The translations under genes and the position numbers were made by a program. The notes below the pieces were generated by a model. The model saw only the letters and a list, made by a program, of their open reading frames with translations, was not told the DNA's origin and searched no databases. Positions 1-5,265 of a DNA stretch of 6,258 bases are shown here, piece after piece; the stretch's first letter is position 1; each line of letters starts with the position of its first letter. This stretch comes from an uncultured Clostridia bacterium. Lineage in GTDB: Bacteria > Bacillota > Clostridia > Christensenellales > DTU072. The stretch covers positions 1 to 6,258 of the forward strand of contig CAKRAY010000087.1 in the NCBI GenBank assembly GCA_934296355.1, given 5' to 3'.

Positions 1-105
1 CATATCGTCTATCAAAGTCGATAATTTATCATCAAAGACGGTTACTTCTCTACACTTTTTGAATAGTATATCGTTATCTTCTTGAAAAATCTTCCTAATA
101 GCCAT
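1..105 (-). CDS. def: Peptide deformylase, N-terminal fragment (cut by window edge)
   Basis: Peptide deformylase is a cytoplasmic metalloenzyme that removes the formyl group from the N-terminal methionine of new proteins. Only the first 35 codons are present, starting at ATG 105-103 and running off the window at position 1. The visible peptide begins MAIRKIFQEDNDILFKK and continues to VFDDKLSTLIDDM. This matches the family's N-terminal pattern (MAIR-I, a D-x-x-L-x-K-K segment, then F-D-x-x-L-x-x-L-x-D-D-M). The catalytic motifs (GxGLAA, EGCLS, HExxH) lie outside the window, so activity cannot be judged. A strong ribosome binding site (AAAGGAGA, 118-111) follows directly after the priA stop and fixes the start. 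Position after priA is the usual place for def in Bacillota, where fmt normally follows. Identification rests on a short peptide plus gene order. Confidence 0.88.
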   Translation of the reverse strand, partial: MAIRKIFQEDNDILFKKCREVTVFDDKLSTLIDDM

Positions 106-110
106 TTATT

Positions 111-118
111 TCTCCTTT
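111..118 (-). promoter_or_regulatory. Ribosome binding site of def
   Basis: AAAGGAGA on the minus strand ends six bases before the GGAG-to-ATG gap closes at position 105. It begins immediately after the priA TAA (121-119). It is much stronger than the sites before priA, coaBC or gmk, so def can probably recruit ribosomes independently of priA translation. Confidence 0.8.
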
Positions 119-2296
119 TTACCTCATAGACGTCGGATTTATCTCCACAAAAGAGGTTGTCTTTTTTGTATTATATCTATCCGCAATTTCATAAACCTTC
201 GGCAATACGTTTTCTTCGCTATTTGTTTTCATCCAAACTACGACTTGAAAACGAAACTCGTTGCTTATCCTGGTTATCGGAGCGCGCATTGCTTGTACTC
301 TAAACAGCGCATCCTTATTCTTTTCTTTTTCTTGTTTCAGCAAACAATAACACTCTCTCGCGCATACGAGAGCATCTTGTTCGTCTTTACTCTTTATCAG
401 TATACGCGCGATTTTCGAAAAAGGCGGGAACATCGTGGTTTCCCTAATATTACTTTCTTTTTCAAAAAAGCCCTCGTAATCGTATCTCTTTGCAAAACGA
501 AAAACGTAGTGATTAGGATTATAGGTTTGTATTATAACTCTCCCTTCTTTTTCGTTTCGCCCTGCTCTCCCCGCAACCTGAGTAATTTGTTGAAAGGTAG
601 TTTCGTTACTGCGATAATCGCTGTAATATAAACTTAAATCGGCATCCAACACTCCGACAAGCGTGACGTCGCTGAAATCGTGTCCTTTTACGATCATCTG
701 AGTTCCGACAAGTATATCCGCTTCCTTTCTTGCAAACGCGCCCAATATTTGAGCCGTCGAATCCTTTCCCGTCGCGGTATCGTTATCTAGCCTTAATAAG
801 CGCGCTTTGGGAAACAATTTCGCGAGTTCTTCCATAACCGTTTCCGTTCCTATACGGCCTAACGACATTTTATCGTTTCCGCATTCGGGGCAAATGTCTA
901 TCTTGTAAAACTGTTTGCCGCAATAATGACATTTAAGCGTGTTATCTTCTTTATGATACGTCAAACTTACTTCACAATCGGTACATTTAGGAACGTATCC
1001 GCATTTTTTGCATCTCTCGAACGAAGCAAAACCTCTCCTATTGATAAATATCATAACTTGATTGGAAAGGTCTGTTTCTTTCTCTATTGCTCGCATTAGG
1101 TCGCGACTAAACATATTATCGTTACCCGAACGCAATTCGCGACGCATGTCGACAATTTCCATATCCGGCATCCGTCTTTGGTTAGCGCGGTTTTTTAGTT
1201 TTATTAACTCATAAACTCCGATTGTCGCTTTATAATATGTATCCAAAGAAGGCGTTGCGCTTCCAAGAACCAATTTAGCGTCGTTATATTTTCTTCTAAA
1301 CTCCGCAATATCGTGCGTGTGATATCTCGGATTGGATTCGCTTACGTAACTCGAATCATGTTCTTCGTCGATAATAATCACGCCCACGTTCTTTATCGGC
1401 GCAAATATTGCGCTTCTCGCGCCTAAAGCAACTTTCGCCTCCCCGTCTAAAAGCCTTCTCCATTCGTCATAACGCTCCCCGTCGCTCATTCCGCTGTGCA
1501 ATAAGGCTACTTCATTATTAAACCGTCTTCTGAAAACGCTTAACATTTGCGGCGTCAAACTTATTTCCGGCACGAGCATAATAGCGGTTTTGCCTTGTTT
1601 TAACACCTCTTCTATAACAGCCATATAGACTTCGGTTTTACCGCTTCCCGTAACTCCGTGCAAAACGCAAGTTTTGCTTGACGAAAGTATTCTTTTGACC
1701 GCTTCATTTTGCTCGTCGGTTAACACTATCGTCTTATCTTTGCTTATATTCGAGTCTTTCGGCATTCGTCTTACCACGACCGAGTCTTTATGTAAAATGC
1801 CCTTTTCCAACAAAGCCTTTACCGCCGCGCTTCCGAAGCTGCTATTAAGAACGCTCTCATATTCGCCATCGTCGGAAATATTTTGTATCAACGCCTTTTG
1901 CTTGGGAGCATTTTTCTTAATAAGGGTAAGCGCAAGTTCTCTATCGACGTCGAGTTTTATTAGGTTCTTTATTAAATCCTTAACCTGACCGCCGCGAAGT
2001 TTTGACGGAATACACAAACGTAAACAATCGGCAAGCCTTAAATTATTCGTTTTATTCAAAAAATCGCTTAAAGCGATCATTTCCGGCGTAATTGCTATAA
2101 AGTCGTCGAGTTTTTTTATGATATTCTTTGTTTTTATATCGGTTGACTCTTTAGTACCGACGATAAAACCTTCTATGGCTCTATTCCCGAACGGCACAAG
2201 CACGCGAGAACCGACCTCTACCTCGTAATCCGATGAATAGTCGAAAACCCTATCCACTTCGCTATTGCTGATATCGACTATAACGCGGTAAATCAT
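119..2296 (-). CDS. priA: Primosomal protein N' (PriA), replication restart helicase
   Basis: PriA is a superfamily 2 DNA helicase that recognises stalled or collapsed replication forks and directs reloading of the replicative helicase. The 725 residues are near normal length for the family. The N-terminal 3'-end DNA-binding region (about 1-100) has the expected GSRVLVPFG segment. The helicase core shows Walker A GVTGSGKT (214-221), the DEEH box (310-313), GSATPS (345-350), NRRG (419-422), GTQMIVKGHDF (531-541) and QVAGRAGR (573-580). Eight cysteines (429, 432, 438, 441, 456, 459, 469, 472) form the zinc-binding insert that contacts DNA and partner proteins. All core motifs look intact, with no frameshift. 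The ATG at 2296 overlaps the coaBC stop as ATGA and has only a weak GGGA-like site upstream, so translation is probably coupled to coaBC. Confidence 0.97.
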   Translation of the reverse strand: MIYRVIVDISNSEVDRVFDYSSDYEVEVGSRVLVPFGNRAIEGFIVGTKESTDIKTKNIIKKLDDFIAITPEMIALSDFLNKTNNLRLADCLRLCIPSKLRGGQVKDLIKNLIKLDVDRELALTLIKKNAPKQKALIQNISDDGEYESVLNSSFGSAAVKALLEKGILHKDSVVVRRMPKDSNISKDKTIVLTDEQNEAVKRILSSSKTCVLHGVTGSGKTEVYMAVIEEVLKQGKTAIMLVPEISLTPQMLSVFRRRFNNEVALLHSGMSDGERYDEWRRLLDGEAKVALGARSAIFAPIKNVGVIIIDEEHDSSYVSESNPRYHTHDIAEFRRKYNDAKLVLGSATPSLDTYYKATIGVYELIKLKNRANQRRMPDMEIVDMRRELRSGNDNMFSRDLMRAIEKETDLSNQVMIFINRRGFASFERCKKCGYVPKCTDCEVSLTYHKEDNTLKCHYCGKQFYKIDICPECGNDKMSLGRIGTETVMEELAKLFPKARLLRLDNDTATGKDSTAQILGAFARKEADILVGTQMIVKGHDFSDVTLVGVLDADLSLYYSDYRSNETTFQQITQVAGRAGRNEKEGRVIIQTYNPNHYVFRFAKRYDYEGFFEKESNIRETTMFPPFSKIARILIKSKDEQDALVCARECYCLLKQEKEKNKDALFRVQAMRAPITRISNEFRFQVVVWMKTNSEENVLPKVYEIADRYNTKKTTSFVEINPTSMR

Positions 2297-3468
2297 AAAC
2301 TCAAAATCCCGTCGAGTATTCTATCCGCCAATTCGCGTTTGGGCATTATATCAAGACTTTCTATCCTACCGTCGGCATAAAGAAGAGTGGCTACGTTGGT
2401 ATCGGTATTAAATCCCGCGCCTTCAGCGGTAACATCGTTTGCCACAATTATGTCCGCGTTTTTGGACTGTAATTTTTTTGTGGCATTTTGTAATAATTCG
2501 TTTGTTTCCGCGGCAAACGCAACCAAAATCTTATTTCCTTTTTTCTCGCCGACCGCTTTTGCGATATCCGGATTTTTAACAAACTCCAAGGTAAGCGTTT
2601 CCGATTTGATTTTTTGCGAAAAACGTTCTTTTACCCGATAATCGGCAGGCGCCGCGCTCATTATAAAAATATCGTTATCGTGAATTCTATCGATTACCGC
2701 GTCATACATATCGAGTGTGCTTTTTACGTTAACGACTTTGCAACCGTCGGGAATCTTTGCCGTAACTTTACCGCAGACAACGGTTACGTTACCTCCTCTT
2801 TCGCATGCGGCGTCCGCAATCGCCATACCCATTTTTCCAGAAGAATAATTGCTTATAAATCTTACGCCGTCAATGTCCTCAATCGTTGCTCCGGCGGTAA
2901 CAAGGATATTTTTACCCTTAAAATCGGCATAAGGCATCAGTAAACCGTCTATTGCGTCGGCAATTACGGCGGGTTCTTCCATACGTCCTACGCCGACGTC
3001 GCCGCACGCCAATAAGCCGTTCCCCGGTTCGATAAAGAAGGCGCCGCGATTTTTTAGCGTTTCCATATTGATTTTGTTTGCCTCGGATAAATACATTTGC
3101 GTATTCATAGCGGGACAAATTATTTTTACAGCGTTACACGCGGAAAAAGTAGTCGTTAACATATCGTCGGCAATGCCTTCCGCTAATTTCGCGATAACGT
3201 TTTGCGTAGCGGGTGCAACGACAAAAACTCCCGCCCATTTGGCGAGAGATATATGCTCCACTTCGTAATGCGCTTTGGGCGCAAACATATCCGTTACGAC
3301 GGCGTTTTTAGAAAGCGTTTCAAACGTCAACGGCGCTACGAACTCCGTTGCGTTTTTCGTCATTATGACTTTAACGTTATAGCCTCGTTTGGTTAAAGTT
3401 GAAGTAAGTTCGCATACTTTATATGCCGCTATTCCGCCGCAAACTCCAATAACTACGTTTTTCTTCAC
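2293..3468 (-). CDS. coaBC: Bifunctional CoaBC: phosphopantothenoylcysteine decarboxylase / phosphopantothenate-cysteine ligase
   Basis: This cytoplasmic fused enzyme joins cysteine to 4'-phosphopantothenate using CTP (CoaB), then decarboxylates the product to 4'-phosphopantetheine with FMN (CoaC) on the route to coenzyme A. The 391 residues match the usual fused length. The CoaC half (about 1-180) shows GGIAAYK (11-17), the likely active-site His72 in EHISLA, PAMNTQMY (119-126) and the substrate loop ACGDVGVGRM (154-163, Cys155). The CoaB half (about 185-391) shows VTAGAT (190-195), RFISNYSSGKMG (203-214), AAPADY (272-277), KIK (286-288; Lys286 aligns with the E. coli CoaB catalytic lysine) and VKNPDI (297-302). 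The start is GTG at 3468. No earlier start is possible because the rpoZ TAA lies in the same frame two codons upstream. No ribosome binding site is obvious, so translation is probably coupled to rpoZ. Confidence 0.96.
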   Translation of the reverse strand: MKKNVVIGVCGGIAAYKVCELTSTLTKRGYNVKVIMTKNATEFVAPLTFETLSKNAVVTDMFAPKAHYEVEHISLAKWAGVFVVAPATQNVIAKLAEGIADDMLTTTFSACNAVKIICPAMNTQMYLSEANKINMETLKNRGAFFIEPGNGLLACGDVGVGRMEEPAVIADAIDGLLMPYADFKGKNILVTAGATIEDIDGVRFISNYSSGKMGMAIADAACERGGNVTVVCGKVTAKIPDGCKVVNVKSTLDMYDAVIDRIHDNDIFIMSAAPADYRVKERFSQKIKSETLTLEFVKNPDIAKAVGEKKGNKILVAFAAETNELLQNATKKLQSKNADIIVANDVTAEGAGFNTDTNVATLLYADGRIESLDIMPKRELADRILDGILSL

Positions 3469-3471
3469 CGT

Positions 3472-3669
3472 TTAGTCGTCTACTTTAACTATAATTTTAC
3501 CGTCGTAAATCTCTTGACAAGCATAAGAAATCGGTTTCATTCCGGCTTCTTCGAGTTCTTTCGCATTTGTTGCGCTGAGTTCTGTAGCGCGTTTAGCGAT
3601 AGCCGCTACGAGCGCATATCTACAAGGCGCTTTCTTAATAAGTTTATCGATAGGTGGTTCGATCATCAT
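3472..3669 (-). CDS. rpoZ: RNA polymerase omega subunit
   Basis: Omega is the small RNA polymerase subunit that binds the beta' subunit and helps assemble or stabilise the enzyme. The 65-residue length is typical for the short omega of Bacillota. Family features are present: PIDKL near the N-terminus (6-10), the helix containing RYALVAAIAKRATEL (17-31), and the C-terminal KPIS-A-EI-GKI pattern (45-59). The protein opens with two tandem ATG codons (3669 and 3666). A good site, AAAAGGAG at 3687-3680, leaves 10 bases to the first ATG and 13 to the second, so the first is preferred, though the second cannot be excluded. It lies 20 bases after gmk and three bases before coaBC. The tail ends in two aspartates immediately before TAA. 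Confidence 0.93.
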   Translation of the reverse strand: MMIEPPIDKLIKKAPCRYALVAAIAKRATELSATNAKELEEAGMKPISYACQEIYDGKIIVKVDD

Positions 3670-3679
3670 AAAGCAATAT

Positions 3680-3687
3680 CTCCTTTT
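3680..3687 (-). promoter_or_regulatory. Ribosome binding site of rpoZ
   Basis: AAAAGGAG on the minus strand lies in the 20-base gap between the gmk stop (3692-3690) and the rpoZ start. Spacing is 10 bases to the first ATG (3669) and 13 to the second (3666), which favours the first. It appears to open a new translational block within the operon, since coaBC and priA downstream have no comparable site. Confidence 0.75.
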
Positions 3688-3689
3688 CC

Positions 3690-4298
3690 TTAATTTTTTA
3701 TAATTTTTGCAATTAAATCTTTGTTTTTTGACACTTTATGTCTTTCGGCGTTTATTATGCCCGCGACTTCGTCCGCACAAACGTTCAACTCTTCGTTAAC
3801 GACGACGTAATCGTAATCATACATACAAGGAAGTTCTGTACGGCATTTTTCTATTCTCTTTTCGATTTGCGCGTCATCCTCCGTGCCTCTCGACGTAAGT
3901 CTGCGCCATAATTCGCTTGCGCTCGGCGGCGCGATAAAAATGCTTACGCAATCGGTTTTTTCTCTAACCTTTTGCGCGCCTATCGTTTCTATCTCCAATA
4001 TAACGTCTCTACCGTTTGCAATACTTTCTTCAACCGGTTTGCGTGGCGTGCCGTATCCGCAATCAAGCGCTTCGACGTACTCGAACATTCCGTTCGTCTC
4101 TTTAAGTTTTATAAACTCTTCCGTACTGATAAAATGATAATGTACGCCGTTTACTTCGCCTTCTCGGGGTTTCCTCGTGGTTACCGAAACGCTTACCGTG
4201 ACGTTATCGTCAAGTCTTTTTAAAACTTCTTTCAAAACCGTGCCTTTTCCGACTCCGCTCGGTCCCGAAACAATAAATAAAATTCCTTCTCTACTCAA
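3690..4298 (-). CDS. gmk: Guanylate kinase
   Basis: Guanylate kinase transfers phosphate from ATP to GMP (or dGMP), giving GDP for GTP synthesis. The 202 residues fit the usual size. The P-loop is GPSGVGKGT (12-20). The GMP-binding region follows, with SVTTRKPREGE (38-48) and VHYHF (52-56), then YGTP (82-85), and the arginine-containing lid from about 137 to 148. Residues 101-108 read LEIETIGA where many homologues have LEID-x-QGA. The start is TTG at 4298: no ATG or GTG occurs in frame before the stop at 4328-4326, and the first residues, SREGILFIVSGPSG, fit the family N-terminus. The gene overlaps the end of yicC by eight bases and has only a weak AGG upstream, so it is probably translated by coupling to yicC. 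In Bacillota this enzyme is a known target of (p)ppGpp inhibition; nothing in this sequence tests that here. Confidence 0.96.
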   Translation of the reverse strand: MSREGILFIVSGPSGVGKGTVLKEVLKRLDDNVTVSVSVTTRKPREGEVNGVHYHFISTEEFIKLKETNGMFEYVEALDCGYGTPRKPVEESIANGRDVILEIETIGAQKVREKTDCVSIFIAPPSASELWRRLTSRGTEDDAQIEKRIEKCRTELPCMYDYDYVVVNEELNVCADEVAGIINAERHKVSKNKDLIAKIIKN

Positions 4299-5163
4299 TG
4301 TTTTGTACCTGTTCCCTAAATTTTTCTAATTCGTTTTTGGCAAGCAACACTTTACGCGTAAGTTCAATATCGTTACTCTTAGAACCGGTCGTGTTAATTT
4401 CCCGATTAAGTTCTTGCACGAGAAAATCTAATTGCTTGCCGACTTCTCCATTCGTATCCATCAATTTATAAAAAGCGTCGAGATGACTACGCATTCTAGC
4501 GATTTCCTCGTCGATATTCGACTTGTCGGCAAAAAAAGCAACTTCGTTAACAAATCTACTTTCGTCCATCTCCACGTCTTCCAGATATTGTTTAATGCGA
4601 ATTTTTAATTTCGCCGCATAGTTTTCTTTTACAACCGGCGCGCGCGCCACTATTTCTTTCCATATTTCGTTTAAGTTATCTAATCTACGAATAAGGTCGG
4701 CTTTCATGTTTTCGCCTTCCCTTTCTCTATTTTCGACAAGCGCCTTGCAAGCCGCAGTCGTCGCATCTATTAACAAACTCTCCCATGCTCCGTCGTCTTG
4801 ATCGTCCTCGATTACTGTAAGCACGTCGGGCATTTTCAAAACTTGCGCAACGGATAGATCGTTATTGAATCCTAACTCTTCTAAAATCTTTCCCGCTTCG
4901 AGATATTGCTTTGCAACTCCCTTATCTACGATAACTTCCCCTTTCTTTTCGCGATAGTCGTTATACGATACGAAAACGTCAACTCTGCCACGTTTTACGA
5001 AGTTTTTGATGATTTTTCTTATATTATCTTCATAGGCTGCAAATATTCTTGGCGCCTTTAAGGAAATATCTAAAAGTTTATTATTTACGGTTTTTATTTC
5101 CACCGTAACTTTCCTATCTGCCCCGTCGGCAACGTCTTTGCCGAAGCCCGTCATGCTTCTCAT
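4291..5163 (-). CDS. yicC: YicC/YloC family endoribonuclease
   Basis: Members of this family (E. coli YicC, B. subtilis YloC) are cytoplasmic proteins reported to act as endoribonucleases. The physiological RNA targets in this organism are unknown. The 290-residue length is typical. The N-terminal YicC domain opens with MRSMTGFG (1-8), then the TVNNKLLDISLKAP segment (25-38), where many homologues have SVNHR-LD. The C-terminal domain (formerly DUF1732) carries ESRFVNEVAFFADKSNIDEE (201-220), the RMRSHLDAF segment (223-231), the LDFLVQELNRE stretch (245-255) and GSKSNDIELT (260-269). The ATG at 5163 has AGGAG (5175-5171) seven bases upstream and matches the common family start. It is the first gene after a strong promoter, so it leads the operon. 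The family is common next to gmk, although no mechanistic link is established by this sequence. Confidence 0.94.
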   Translation of the reverse strand: MRSMTGFGKDVADGADRKVTVEIKTVNNKLLDISLKAPRIFAAYEDNIRKIIKNFVKRGRVDVFVSYNDYREKKGEVIVDKGVAKQYLEAGKILEELGFNNDLSVAQVLKMPDVLTVIEDDQDDGAWESLLIDATTAACKALVENREREGENMKADLIRRLDNLNEIWKEIVARAPVVKENYAAKLKIRIKQYLEDVEMDESRFVNEVAFFADKSNIDEEIARMRSHLDAFYKLMDTNGEVGKQLDFLVQELNREINTTGSKSNDIELTRKVLLAKNELEKFREQVQNIE

Positions 5164-5170
5164 AGTAGTT

Positions 5171-5175
5171 CTCCT
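5171..5175 (-). promoter_or_regulatory. Ribosome binding site of yicC
   Basis: AGGAG on the minus strand is separated by seven bases from the yicC ATG (5163-5161). The predicted transcript would start near 5181, so the site falls within a leader of only about 18 bases. That leaves no room for a riboswitch or attenuator. Confidence 0.82.
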
Positions 5176-5187
5176 AAAATTTTAATT

Positions 5188-5216
5188 ATTATATCACACG
5201 TGCGCGATTATGACAA
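5188..5216 (-). promoter_or_regulatory. Sigma-A (sigma-70 type) promoter for the yicC-gmk-rpoZ-coaBC-priA-def operon
   Basis: On the minus strand, TTGTCA (5216-5211) and a perfect TATAAT (5193-5188) are separated by exactly 17 bases. TG sits one base upstream of the -10 (TGATATAAT), forming an extended -10 element. The -35 differs from TTGACA by two bases. The expected transcription start is near 5181, about 18 bases before the yicC ATG. The region upstream of the -35 is very AT-rich, which may help polymerase binding. This is the only clear intergenic promoter in the window and probably drives all genes downstream; read-through from ligA could add to it. Confidence 0.88.
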
Positions 5217-5265
5217 CAATTTCTTGCAATGAAAAGCAAAAAAAGACTATTTCTAAAAAAAATTC

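Larger units (their letters stand above)
5164..5265 (-). other. Intergenic region between ligA and yicC
   Basis: This 102-base gap is the only one in the window longer than 20 bases. The yicC-proximal half carries the promoter and ribosome binding site listed separately. The ligA-proximal half (about 5217-5265) is extremely AT-rich, with runs of eight and seven T on the transcribed-sense strand (5262-5255 and 5244-5238). It contains one weak AT-rich stem (5220-5243, eight pairs including a wobble). No GC-rich hairpin followed by a T-run is present, so I see no convincing intrinsic terminator for ligA. Confidence 0.7.

Noticed and set aside
245..631. Open frame of 128 codons on the plus strand
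   Set aside because: It lies antisense inside priA, has no family resemblance, and is rich in Phe, Leu and Arg, as expected of a shadow of the true reading frame.
1674..1988. Open frame of 104 codons on the plus strand, hydrophobic in appearance
   Set aside because: It is antisense to an intact priA. The hydrophobic look comes from complementing Lys/Glu-rich codons, and no ribosome binding site or recognisable domain supports it.
2387..3396. Several short open frames on both strands within coaBC
   Set aside because: coaBC is intact across the whole span with conserved motifs in both halves. The overlapping frames have no recognisable content.
5220..5243. Stem-loop TTTTTTGC / GCAAGAAA with an eight-base loop on the minus strand
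   Set aside because: The stem is AT-rich, contains a wobble pair, and is not followed by a T-run in the direction of transcription, so it is not a credible terminator.
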